DNA from: Cupriavidus oxalaticus | GTDB lineage: Bacteria; Pseudomonadota; Gammaproteobacteria; Burkholderiales; Burkholderiaceae | Length of the DNA: 64,000 bases | Direction: 5' to 3' | Assembly (NCBI RefSeq): GCF_004768545.1 | Contig: NZ_CP038635.1 | Location: forward strand, 1,860,001 to 1,924,000 | In this document: one piece after another, positions 53,926 through 62,200 of the stretch | How the letters are laid out: every line of letters starts with the position of its first letter | Position numbering within the stretch: the first letter of the stretch is position 1 | Position numbers and translations under genes: made by a program | Notes under the pieces: generated by a model | Databases searched by the model: none | Told to the model about the DNA's origin: nothing | The model's input: only the letters and a program-made list of their open reading frames with translations

Positions 53926-54984
53926 ATGTCGTTACTTGTCCGCGCTGCAGCCCTGACCAACTACAGCGAGGTCGCTCGTGCCGCCGGACTGGATCCTGTG
54001 CGGCTGATGTCTGACGCAGGAATTAGTCCGAGCGTACTTCGCGAGCCGGACCTCATGATTCCAGTCGAGCGTTTCGGACGCCTGCTCCAGGCCTCCGCAG
54101 ACCTGTCGGGCAACGAGAGTTTCGGGTTGTGCATGGCCGAGTCACGCCAGTTGTCCAATCTCGGGGCGGTAGGCATGCTGATCCGCGACCAGGCGACGCT
54201 GCGCGACTCGCTTGGCACGCTGATGCGCTACCAGCCGATGCTCAACGGTGCGCAGTCACTGGCAGTCGAGGAATGCGGCGAACTGGTCATCATCCGCGAG
54301 GCGCTGATCGCCGGCAGCGCGCATCAGCCAACCCGCCAAAGGGTTGAACTGGCCCTGGGGGTCATGGTGCGGTTGATACGCCAGCTTCTCAAGCCCGACT
54401 GGCAGCCGCAGCGCGTATGCTTCGAGCACCCGGCGCCGCGCGACCTGAGCGCACACCAGCGGTTTTTTGGCCCTCGCATCGAATTCGATTGTGACTTCAA
54501 CGGGATCCTCTGCGCGCGGGCCGACCTCGATGCGCGCAATCCGTGGGCCGATCCGGCCATGGTGCGCTATGCGCAGCAGCTGGTCGACAAGTCCGCCATG
54601 CCGCATCGGGCGACAATGCATGAGGACGTGCGGCGCACCATCCTGCTGCTATTGCCCAGTGGGCGCTGCAGCATCGAACGGGTAGCTGATAGCCTGGGCG
54701 TGGTGTGCCGCACGGTCCAGCGCCGGCTGGCGGAAGAGGGTCAGAGCTTCTCGTCGATCGTGAACGAAGTCCGCACGGAGCTCGCGACCCGTCATGTCAT
54801 CGAGAGCGATCGTCCGTTGACTGAAGTGGCGACACTGCTCGGCTTTTCCGCGCTAAGCGGATTCTCGCGCTGGTATCACGTGCAATTCGGTTGCAGCCCC
54901 AAGGAGAGCCGGGCCGCAAGCGGCAGCGTGCGCCGACAGGCAGCCCCTTCGCAGGCAAGCGCTGCCGACCGGATTTGTTCATGA
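53926..54984 (+). CDS. AraC family regulator, OruR-like
   Basis: 352 residues. N-terminal Arabinose_bd-type ligand domain (VRAAALTNYSEVARAAGLDPVRLM; then FGLCMAESRQLSNLGAVGML) and a C-terminal AraC double HTH at about 240-330 (CSIERVADSLGVVCRTVQRRLAEEG; LTEVATLLGFSALSGFSRWYHVQFGCSPKESR in part). The OruR/CdhR-like architecture is common in regulators of carnitine, ornithine and similar catabolism. It is divergent from the dioxygenase operon and is the obvious candidate activator. It may also act on the 58469 element. Confidence 0.9.
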   Translation: MSLLVRAAALTNYSEVARAAGLDPVRLMSDAGISPSVLREPDLMIPVERFGRLLQASADLSGNESFGLCMAESRQLSNLGAVGMLIRDQATLRDSLGTLMRYQPMLNGAQSLAVEECGELVIIREALIAGSAHQPTRQRVELALGVMVRLIRQLLKPDWQPQRVCFEHPAPRDLSAHQRFFGPRIEFDCDFNGILCARADLDARNPWADPAMVRYAQQLVDKSAMPHRATMHEDVRRTILLLLPSGRCSIERVADSLGVVCRTVQRRLAEEGQSFSSIVNEVRTELATRHVIESDRPLTEVATLLGFSALSGFSRWYHVQFGCSPKESRAASGSVRRQAAPSQASAADRICS

Positions 54985-55076
54985 TTCCGACCTGGCACGG
55001 ATCCCGGGGGAGCCTCACCTGCTGCAGCCTTGCCTCGCCACCGGCAAAGTGAGAACGCCCCCGGTCACAACACGTT

Positions 55077-56066
55077 TCATTCATCGAGCCGGATCTTTGC
55101 ATCGACCGCGATCTTCGACCAGGCTTGTAGATCGTTGCTGACAGTCTCGCCGAACTGCACCGAGGTCTTCACCGGCGGCGGCCCAAAGTTCATGCTCTTC
55201 ATCATCGCTGCGAGATCAGGGGACGCCTGCACCTTGTTGACTTCATCGGCCAGCCTCTTCACGATCGCCGGGTTGGTTCCCGCTGGCGCAAACATGCCGA
55301 ACCACCCCACCATATCGAACTTATAGCCCTGTTCACCCATGGTCTTGACATCAGGCAGCTGCGGCGCACGCACATTGCCGGTAATGGCAATGGCGCGGAC
55401 CTTTCCGGAACGCAGGAAGGGAACGGGCGCGGCCGGATCGGTCCAGCCGATTTTCACGACACCTGAGGAAAGGTCAGTCAATAGCTGATTCGAGGTCCGA
55501 TATGCGACGTGATCGGTCTTCATGCCGGTCTGCTTCTTGAGCCATTCCATCGTCAGCTGCCCTGAAGAGCCGGTGGCCCAGGAAGCGTAGCTGTATTTGT
55601 CCGGATTCGCCTTCACCAACTGGATAAGCTCCTGCAGGTTGTGGACCGGCAGATCATTGCTCACCAGCAACATCACGCCACCCTCGGCCGTCTCGGCGAT
55701 TGGGACAAGGCTCTTCTTAGGATCATACGGGATGGTCTTCAGAACGGCCGGGGCGATGACCTGGTTCGATGCCGTGGTGTAAAGAATCGTGTATCCGTCG
55801 GCCGGCGCCTTGACTACAGCGCTTGTCCCAATGACTCCACTGCCGCCCGGCCGGTTTTCAACAACGACTGGCTGCTTCAGGGATGCCGACAGGCGTTGCG
55901 CCATCACCCGTGCCAGGGCATCGGTTCCTGATCCTGCCGACGAGGCCACGATCATCTGAATCGGGCGCGCGGGCCAGGCTTCCTGCGCCTGCCCTGAAGC
56001 GCACAACGCCAGAAGCGCTGCGGTGCCCAGCGTGACCGCAACCAGCTTTTGAATTCGCAATGCCAT
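55077..56066 (-). CDS. Bug-type periplasmic receptor
   Basis: 329 residues, Bug/TctC family. Sec signal peptide MALRIQKLVAVTLGTAALLA with cleavage after GQAQE region (SGQAQ). Then EAWPARPIQMIVASSAGSGTD, VENRPGGSGVIG, ADGYTILYTT, LPDVKTMGEQGYKF. Third gene of the minus-strand set quinone reductase-BKACE-Bug, 153 bases after the BKACE stop. Conventional Sec signal, unlike the twin-arginine-like signal of the Bug protein at 30206. Presumably captures the BKACE pathway's substrate. Confidence 0.93.
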   Translation of the reverse strand: MALRIQKLVAVTLGTAALLALCASGQAQEAWPARPIQMIVASSAGSGTDALARVMAQRLSASLKQPVVVENRPGGSGVIGTSAVVKAPADGYTILYTTASNQVIAPAVLKTIPYDPKKSLVPIAETAEGGVMLLVSNDLPVHNLQELIQLVKANPDKYSYASWATGSSGQLTMEWLKKQTGMKTDHVAYRTSNQLLTDLSSGVVKIGWTDPAAPVPFLRSGKVRAIAITGNVRAPQLPDVKTMGEQGYKFDMVGWFGMFAPAGTNPAIVKRLADEVNKVQASPDLAAMMKSMNFGPPPVKTSVQFGETVSNDLQAWSKIAVDAKIRLDE

Positions 56067-56219
56067 TGTCTACCTCCATGTACTTGTTTTGTTGACGATT
56101 GGTCAAGCTGCGCGCCTTCCATGTGCGTCGCCCTGGCAGCAGGCGCGACGCACATGGCGGCATGAGCAACGCTGGCATCGCCAATACCGCAAATGCTGTC
56201 AAGTTCCCCCAAGGGCTAC

Positions 56220-57281
56220 TTACATGCATTCGGCCTTGCGCAGGAAGCCCTGGTGGCCACCGTTACGATTGGGGGCAAAGCCATTCTTCTGCAGCGTCTC
56301 TTCCACCGTGTCGTAGAAGACCCCAAGCTGCAAGATCTCGCGGGTCTGCTGCGCGGTCGCGATGGGCCGACCAAATTCGCCGGCAATACGCACCAATTGC
56401 TTGATCTGCTCGACCGTGCTCATCTTTCCGGTGCGGGTCTGGTTCCAGAGTACGTCCTCGATGCCGCACCGCACATGCAGGCCCAAAGCCATGCCGATCA
56501 TGTTGATGGGCAGCACGTTCAGCACCGAACTCTCCACCGTTACCACGGCTCCGTCCGGCACGGCACGCAGAATGTTGGCCAGGTTGTAGATGTTCGCCTG
56601 ATCCATGCCGCCGCTGATCGCCACCCAGTTCATCACCAGCGGGCCCTTGTAGACACCGCGGCGAATCATCCGCTCAATCGTTTCAAAGCTGTTGATGTTG
56701 TAGCATTGAAACTCGCTTTGAATACCGGCGGCCGTCAGGCGTCGAACGTGCTCCTCGAACCAGCTGGGATTCGAGGGAACGACCATGTCCTTGTAGGTTT
56801 CGTAGAGGTGCGCGAACCCCCGCGAAACTCCCTTGAAATCATCCACACTGGCGTGCTCCGTCACATTCATCTGCGAAGTGTTGACGGTCACCGTCACCTG
56901 GTCCGGCTTCGGATCAAGTTCGGCCAGCATGTGCCGCGTGTCATCGCTAAGCCATTTGGCGGCCTGTCCCTCTTCAGGCGCGAAGCTGATAGAGCCGCCC
57001 ACCTGGATGACCATTTCCGGACAGGCCTTGCGCACGCCGGCGATCAGTTCGTTGAACTTGGACAGCCGCTTGCTGCCCTTGCCATCCTCTTCGCGCACGT
57101 GCAGATGCAGCACTCTCGCACCAGCTTCGTAGCAATCCACCGCCTTCTGAATCTGATCCGCCATGGTGACAGGGATGTCTTCCGGGAAGTCTGACGGGAT
57201 CCAGCCTGGCGCATAGGGAGCGGCGGTGATGATCAGGGGCTGCTGGTTCTCGGGATACAGGTGGCCGTCAAGGAAGTTCAT
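56220..57281 (-). CDS. beta-keto acid cleavage enzyme (BKACE, DUF849), copy B
   Basis: 353 residues; zinc ligands H59 and H61 (VLHLHVREEDG), NWVAISGGMD and GIEDVLWNQTRTGKMS. It is only distantly similar to copy A (311 residues): the N-terminal strand is ITAAPYAPGWIPSDFP and it has a longer C-terminal end. So the two probably cleave different beta-keto acids. Flanked by the quinone reductase (72-base gap) and Bug gene on the same strand. Confidence 0.92.
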   Translation of the reverse strand: MNFLDGHLYPENQQPLIITAAPYAPGWIPSDFPEDIPVTMADQIQKAVDCYEAGARVLHLHVREEDGKGSKRLSKFNELIAGVRKACPEMVIQVGGSISFAPEEGQAAKWLSDDTRHMLAELDPKPDQVTVTVNTSQMNVTEHASVDDFKGVSRGFAHLYETYKDMVVPSNPSWFEEHVRRLTAAGIQSEFQCYNINSFETIERMIRRGVYKGPLVMNWVAISGGMDQANIYNLANILRAVPDGAVVTVESSVLNVLPINMIGMALGLHVRCGIEDVLWNQTRTGKMSTVEQIKQLVRIAGEFGRPIATAQQTREILQLGVFYDTVEETLQKNGFAPNRNGGHQGFLRKAECM

Positions 57282-57352
57282 ATCGATGGATCTCCGGGTT
57301 GAGGTTTGAATCTTGGGAACGTCGAACTAGATGGGAAGGCTGCTTCGCGCTG

Positions 57353-58333
57353 TCAAATCACGAAAATGGACGAGCCGGTGGTCTTTCGGGACTCGAGGTC
57401 CCGATGTGCCTGCGTGGCATCTTCCAGGGCATAGCGCTGATTGATCCCGATGTGGATGCGGCCCGCCGCCACGTGGCCGAACAGCTCGCTCACCAGTTCC
57501 GCCTTCTCGGCAGGATCGGCGATATAGTCGGCCAGGCCCGGGCGCGTCAGGAATGCCGAGCCTTTGCGGGCCAGGATCGCAGGATCGAACCCGGTGACCG
57601 GGCCGGAGGCGAAACCCACGCACACCAGCAGGCCGCGGCGCTTGAGGGAGTCCAGCGAGGCCATGAAGGTGTCCTTGCCCACGCTGTCGAAGACCACGTT
57701 CACGCCCACGCCATCCGTCAACTCCCGCACGCGCGTGGCCACGTCCTCATGGCTGTAATTGATCGTGTGGTCGCAGCCATGGGCGCGCGCGATTTCGGCC
57801 TTGGCATCGGTAGAAACCGTTCCGATCACCGTCAGTCCCTGCAGCTTGGCCCATTGCGAAATGATCAGGCCGACACCGCCTGCCGCGGCATGCAGCAGGA
57901 TGGAGTCGCCCGCCTTGAAGGGGTAGATCCGGCGCATCAGGTAGGCCGCTGACAGGCCCCGCATGGTCATGGCAGCCGCGATTTCGCAACTGATCGTCTC
58001 CGGCAGCTTGATCAGCGGTGCGGCGGAGATCAACCGCTCCGTGCTGTAGGCGCCCAGCGTGTTGGTAAAGCCCGTATAGGTCACACGGTCGCCGACCGCC
58101 AGATGGGTGACGCCGGCACCGACGGCCTGGATAACGCCGGCGGCTTCGTTGCCGATGCCGCTGGGCAGCGGGACCTTATAGGTACCGCTGCGGAAGTAAG
58201 TGTCGGCAAAATTCAGACCTACGGCCACGTGACGGACGCGAACCTCCCCTGGCCCCGGATCACCCACATGCGCGTCCTCAAAACGAAGGACGTCGGGTCC
58301 GCCTGTCTCGTAAATCTTAACGACTTTCGCCAT
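57353..58333 (-). CDS. quinone oxidoreductase-type medium-chain dehydrogenase (zinc-less)
   Basis: 326-residue NADPH-dependent MDR protein of the quinone reductase (QOR) branch. Nucleotide fold with HAAAGGVGLI (residues 148-157) and no zinc ligands. NFADTYFRSGTYKVPLPSG and GNEAAGVIQAVG are typical of QOR. First gene of the second BKACE operon; may reduce an enone or quinone. Divergent from the methyltransferase with a 275-base gap holding the second 105-bp element. Confidence 0.92.
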   Translation of the reverse strand: MAKVVKIYETGGPDVLRFEDAHVGDPGPGEVRVRHVAVGLNFADTYFRSGTYKVPLPSGIGNEAAGVIQAVGAGVTHLAVGDRVTYTGFTNTLGAYSTERLISAAPLIKLPETISCEIAAAMTMRGLSAAYLMRRIYPFKAGDSILLHAAAGGVGLIISQWAKLQGLTVIGTVSTDAKAEIARAHGCDHTINYSHEDVATRVRELTDGVGVNVVFDSVGKDTFMASLDSLKRRGLLVCVGFASGPVTGFDPAILARKGSAFLTRPGLADYIADPAEKAELVSELFGHVAAGRIHIGINQRYALEDATQAHRDLESRKTTGSSIFVI

Positions 58334-58468
58334 GTGGTCTCCTGTTCTTGAGTAGATGTCACGGCTTGCCTGGGGCTTGCCGCCTGGGCTCGCCGATGGA
58401 CAAAATGGACAAGCCGGTGCTGGTGTGACTCAGACGGGTTGATGTCCGAGTGCACTTTGCATGACCGA

Positions 58469-58573
58469 ATCATCGAGCCTGGCGCCGCTTTCCGCTTTCC
58501 CTTGCGTGCCTTTAACTTTTCTCTTTATGACAAGGATCCGTCGGCTCATGAGTGATGGAAATACAATGCTTCT
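58469..58573. repeat. 105-bp element upstream of the quinone reductase operon, homologous to 53724-53828
   Basis: See the copy at 53724. Conserved blocks in order: ATCATCG-x-GCCTGGCG, CCGCTTT-x-CCTTGCG-x-GCCTT-x-AACTT, GACAA-xx-ATCCG, CAA-x-GCTTCT. The ungapped, block-like conservation and same relative position to two BKACE operons argue for function rather than chance. Confidence 0.75.
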
Positions 58574-58608
58574 GTACAGGCGGCGGTGGAACCTGAGGGA
58601 GTCTCCAG

Positions 58609-59457
58609 ATGACCGACAACAGAGTGAAATCCAGTCTTCGCAATACGTGGGAGTCGGCAGCACCCGGCTGGGCGAAGTGGGAGAATGTGTTCGCCACCAC
58701 TCTTTCTGGCGCCACGGACACGCTCATTGATATGGCCGGTGTCCGGCCGGGCATGCGCGTTCTCGATCTGGCTTGCGGTGCCGGCAGCCAGAGCATCCAG
58801 GCAGCGATGCGAGTGGGTGCCGACGGCGAAGTGGTCGCCAGTGATATATCGGGCACCATGCTGGAGCATGTCCGCCGAAATGCCGCCCGTGCCGGCCTTC
58901 AGAATATCGAAACGCTGGAATGCGCAGCAGACGAATTGGTCGAGACACTGGCCCCGTTCGACGCGGCGATGTGCCGATTGGGATTGATGCTTTTTCCGTC
59001 ACCTGGTGAGGCATTGAAATCTGTCCAGCGCGCACTCAAGCCTGGCGCGCGCTTCGCGGCGCTGGTCTTCACGACGCCGGCCGCCAATCCCTTTATGGCT
59101 CAGCCGATGGCGATCCTTCTACGCCACGCGGGCAAGTCTCCTCCCGCGCCCGGACAACCCGGAATCTTTGCACTGGGAGGCGATGGCGTGCTGGAACGCC
59201 TGATGCACGACAGCGGTCTTGGCGATGTGAGAACACGCCACGTCCGAGCGCAGCTCGTCTTGCCGAGCGCGTCCGATGCGCTGCAACTGATGCAGGAAGC
59301 CGCCGGGGCATACCGGGCGGTGGTAGCGGACCTCGACGTCGCGGCCAGGGTGAGGGCCTGGAACGATGTTCATGAATGCCTAAAGCAGTTCGACGTCGGT
59401 GAAGGCTTCAAGACCGAGCTTGAACTCATCATCGGCTCGGGCGCGAAGCCAGGATAG
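58609..59457 (+). CDS. class I SAM-dependent methyltransferase (UbiE-like)
   Basis: 282 residues. SAM motif I VLDLACGAGSQ (51-61), acidic end of strand beta2 (VASDISGTML), and motif for beta4 (DAAMCRLGLMLFP). The UbiE/COQ5-like fold with a cap region after the core. Start at 58609 follows GGGAGTCTCCAG. Divergent from the quinone reductase gene; substrate not known, and a role with the quinone reductase is only positional. Confidence 0.88.
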   Translation: MTDNRVKSSLRNTWESAAPGWAKWENVFATTLSGATDTLIDMAGVRPGMRVLDLACGAGSQSIQAAMRVGADGEVVASDISGTMLEHVRRNAARAGLQNIETLECAADELVETLAPFDAAMCRLGLMLFPSPGEALKSVQRALKPGARFAALVFTTPAANPFMAQPMAILLRHAGKSPPAPGQPGIFALGGDGVLERLMHDSGLGDVRTRHVRAQLVLPSASDALQLMQEAAGAYRAVVADLDVAARVRAWNDVHECLKQFDVGEGFKTELELIIGSGAKPG

Positions 59458-59623
59458 TTTTCGCCCCCGTTCGAGCCTAGCGGAACGGCATAAGCGGCAA
59501 GCGGATATGGGGCTTTGTACTCCCGCCAACTGGAAGGGCCCTGACAAGGCTTCCAACCATTGCTCCTGTACAGTACCGCCCGGTATCCTTCGTGCCGAGA
59601 GCAACGAAATATGGAAGACCAGC

Positions 59624-60589
59624 ATGCAACTCAAGACCGAGGAGATCGAGGCATACCTGCTGGTGGTGGAGTCAGGGAGCGTGAGCGGTGCCGCGCGCCA
59701 CCTGGCACTGTCGAAGTCCGTTGTCAGCAAACGTATCAGCGACCTGGAGCGCAGCCTTGGCGTGACCTTGCTGCAGCGTTCCACGCGCAGCGTGCAGCCC
59801 ACCGAAAGCGGCAGGCATTTCTACGAACAGGCCCGTGCTGCGATGGCGCAACTGACGCATGCGGCGGAAAGCATTTCCGAGACATCGCAGCAGCTATGCG
59901 GCGAGTTGCGCATCCTGGCGCCGATGAGCTTCGGCACGCTCTGGCTGTCGCCGCTGATCGCCGAGTTTGCCAGCGCCCACCCGCGCCTGCATGTCGTGAT
60001 GGAGCTGGATGACCGCTTGGCCGATACCGGCCATGAGCGCTACGACGTTGCCATCCGCATCACCCGGCTGGGCGACAGCGCGCTGATCGCGCGCCGGCTG
60101 GCGGTGAGCCGGCGCATCGCATGCTGCAGCCCGGCCTACGCTGCGCGCGCCGGGCTGCCGGCCAGCCTCGCCGACATCTCGCAGCATGCCTGCCTGTCGT
60201 ACAGCAACTCCGCGCCCGGCCAGGTGTGGGCGTTCCGTGGCGCGACCCCGCAGGCCGCGCCGAAGGTCATCGCCCCGCGCGGGGTCTTCACCGCCAACAA
60301 CGGCGAAGTGCTGCGCGACGCGGCGCTGGCCGGCCATGGCATTACGGTATTGCCCTTGTTCATTATCTCGGCGGACCTGGCGGCGGGCCGCCTGGTCCAG
60401 GTGCTGCCGCACGAGGTTCCGCTCGACGACGGCATCTTCGCGATCTATCCGCGCAGCAACTTCACCTCGCAGAAAGTGCGGACGCTGGTGCAATACCTGC
60501 AGCAGGCAATGTCACCGCCGCCGTGGGAGGCCCGCGCCGCGGGCGGCAGCCAGGTGCCTGAGCCGGCGCCCCTGCTGCGGCACGGTTGA
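59624..60589 (+). CDS. LysR family transcriptional regulator
   Basis: 321 residues: N-terminal HTH (IEAYLLVVESGSVSGAARHLALSKSVVSKRISDLERSLG in part, residues 8-46), then LLQRSTRSVQPTESGRHFYE, and the LysR substrate-binding domain (LRILAPMSFGTLWLSPLIAEFASAHP). Start at 59624 was chosen since the longer frame from 59399 overlaps the methyltransferase gene. Convergent with the PDH fragment and yciI; target unknown. Confidence 0.92.
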   Translation: MQLKTEEIEAYLLVVESGSVSGAARHLALSKSVVSKRISDLERSLGVTLLQRSTRSVQPTESGRHFYEQARAAMAQLTHAAESISETSQQLCGELRILAPMSFGTLWLSPLIAEFASAHPRLHVVMELDDRLADTGHERYDVAIRITRLGDSALIARRLAVSRRIACCSPAYAARAGLPASLADISQHACLSYSNSAPGQVWAFRGATPQAAPKVIAPRGVFTANNGEVLRDAALAGHGITVLPLFIISADLAAGRLVQVLPHEVPLDDGIFAIYPRSNFTSQKVRTLVQYLQQAMSPPPWEARAAGGSQVPEPAPLLRHG

Positions 60590-60598
60590 GCCGCGGTC

Positions 60599-60712
60599 AT
60601 TCATCACCGTGAGGTAGTACACATCCTCCTGCTCCTGCATCATGCGGCGCAGGCCGTCCTGGATGATCACGGCGAGCTCGTAGGCAAAGGTCGGGTCATA
60701 GCTGATGCAGTT
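60599..60712 (-). pseudogene. relic of pyruvate dehydrogenase E1 (aceE-like), 38 codons
   Basis: Reading on the minus strand gives NCISYDPTFAYELAVIIQDG followed by a stretch ending EQEDVYYLTVMN. This matches the conserved E1 segment of homodimeric PDH (E. coli AceE: NCISYDPAYAYEVAVIMQDG... then VYYYITTLNE). No start codon, no further E1 sequence on either side, and the frame diverges after VMN. It lies in the 137-base gap between the convergent LysR and yciI genes, so it is a remnant of a deleted gene copy. Confidence 0.82.
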
Positions 60713-60726
60713 ATCATCGCGTCCGT

Positions 60727-61020
60727 TCAGTCGGGATCGCGGTTGTCTACCCGCAGCAGGAACGGATGAATCTGCACCTCCTTCCACACACCGGCCTGCT
60801 GGAAGGGATCGCCCGTGGTGAAGTCGATGACCTGCCGCTTGTCCAGCGCACGCACCAGGAACAGGCTGCCGATCATGCGGTCGCCGTCATCGGACATCAA
60901 CGGCCCGCACATGACGCACCGGACCTCCGCGGCAGCCAGGTAGGCGCGATGTGCGTCGTAGCTGTCGAGCCGGCGCTGCTGCGCATCGGCGTGGTCAAGG
61001 CAATGAATGATGAAGTCCAT
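60727..61020 (-). CDS. YciI-like protein
   Basis: 97 residues of the YciI dimeric alpha/beta-barrel family (MDFIIHCLDHADAQQRRLDSYDAHRAYLAAAEVRC in part; GPLMSDDGDRMIGSLFLVRALDKRQV; VWKEVQIHPFLLRVDNRDPD). The His-Asp pair proposed as catalytic in YciI-like proteins corresponds to H24 and D46-D48 region. Start at 61020; a longer frame overlaps the NTF2 gene in another reading frame. It follows the NTF2-like gene by ten bases and is likely co-transcribed with it and the liv genes. Confidence 0.88.
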   Translation of the reverse strand: MDFIIHCLDHADAQQRRLDSYDAHRAYLAAAEVRCVMCGPLMSDDGDRMIGSLFLVRALDKRQVIDFTTGDPFQQAGVWKEVQIHPFLLRVDNRDPD

Positions 61021-61030
61021 ATCAATATAT

Positions 61031-61435
61031 CTATTGAAATGCCTGGCCTGGGACAGCAGCAGCCGGCGCGGGGATCGGCGTCGAGGCCCACGCCAGCATC
61101 TGCCACGCGCCCTCCCGCCGCTTCCACACGCTGAGGAAGCGGTTGTCCAGCGTGCGTTCCACGCCGTCGACCACGGCAACCAGCAGGCCCTTGCCCTGCA
61201 TCACGGCGATGTCGTTGTAGATTTCCTGCCCAACCTCTCGTACCGACGCCTGCAGGTAGCGCACCCGTCCGCTGCGCAGCGATGCCAGGTATGCCTGCTT
61301 GTCTTCGCGCAACGCCGAGGAGTGGGTATAGCTGAGTTCATCCGCAAGCAGGCCTTCCAGCCCCGCAATATCGGCGGCGAGCATCGCGCGGTATCGCGCG
61401 GCATCCGCCTGCCTGAGCGCAGCGAGATCTTCCAT
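61031..61435 (-). CDS. NTF2-like (SnoaL/DUF4440) protein
   Basis: 134 residues of the nuclear transport factor 2 fold: helix MEDLAALRQADAARYRAMLA, ADELSYTHSSALREDKQAYLASL (H in YTHSS is typical of DUF4440), and the strand set DRFLSVWKRREGAWQMLAW-like ending (NRFLSVWKRREGAWQMLAWA). Start at 61435 has a perfect GGAGGGTAT ribosome site. Members bind or convert small metabolites; here it is downstream of livF and upstream of yciI in one run of genes. Confidence 0.88.
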   Translation of the reverse strand: MEDLAALRQADAARYRAMLAADIAGLEGLLADELSYTHSSALREDKQAYLASLRSGRVRYLQASVREVGQEIYNDIAVMQGKGLLVAVVDGVERTLDNRFLSVWKRREGAWQMLAWASTPIPAPAAAVPGQAFQ

Positions 61436-61478
61436 ATACCCTCCGGTCTTTGTGTCCGTTTTGCCCATGCCGGTGCCC

Positions 61479-62198
61479 TCAGCCATGCAGATACGCTTTC
61501 ACCAGCGTCTTGTCGTTCAGCAGCGCCTGCCACTCTCCGCGCCGCACTTCGTGGATCACCCGTCCCACCGAAAGCACATAGGCGCGGTCGGTCATCTCCG
61601 CGGCAATCGCCACGCTCTGTTCCACCAGCACGATGCTCAGCCCGCGCTCGCGCAGCCGGTTGAGCACGGCCAGGATTTCCTTGACAATGCGCGGCGCCAG
61701 GCCCGTGGTCAGCTCGTCCATGATCAGCAGGTCGGGCTGCAGCAGCAGCGCGCGGGCGATCGCCACCATCTGCTGCTGCCCGCCCGAGAGCAGGCCAACC
61801 TGGCCGCTGCCGCGCTCGCGCAGCAGCGGGAACAGTTCGCAGACTTCGTCGTGCGTGAAGCGCATCGCGCCGCCGCGCGCGCGCCTGCCGGCCTGCTCGG
61901 CCAGCCGCAGGTTGTCGCGCACCGACAGCTCGCCGAACAGGTTGCGGTTCTCCAGCACTACGGCAATGCCATGCTCGAAGCGGCGATGCCCCGGCACGTG
62001 GCCGATTTCCACCCCGTCCTTGACGATGCTGCCCGCCATCGGCCGCACCAGCCCCGACAGCGTGCGCACCAGCGCGGTCTTGCCCGCGCCGTTGGCGCCG
62101 ACCACGGCCACCGCCTCGCCCGGCCCGACCTCCATGTCGATATCATGCAGCACCGGCACCGGGCTGTAGCCGGCATACAGGCCTTTCACTTTCAGCAT
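61479..62198 (-). CDS. livF: branched-chain amino acid-type ABC ATPase LivF
   Basis: 239-residue ATPase: Walker A GANGAGKTA, signature LSGGQQQM, and Walker B LLIMDEL followed by TTGLAP. The Walker B block reads DEL where most LivF proteins have DEP, but the catalytic Glu is kept. Energises uptake of a branched-chain amino acid or, as often in catabolic clusters, an aromatic or amide compound. Start at 62198, two bases from the livG stop. No receptor gene is in the window. Confidence 0.9.
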   Translation of the reverse strand: MLKVKGLYAGYSPVPVLHDIDMEVGPGEAVAVVGANGAGKTALVRTLSGLVRPMAGSIVKDGVEIGHVPGHRRFEHGIAVVLENRNLFGELSVRDNLRLAEQAGRRARGGAMRFTHDEVCELFPLLRERGSGQVGLLSGGQQQMVAIARALLLQPDLLIMDELTTGLAPRIVKEILAVLNRLRERGLSIVLVEQSVAIAAEMTDRAYVLSVGRVIHEVRRGEWQALLNDKTLVKAYLHG

Positions 62199-62200
62199 GG

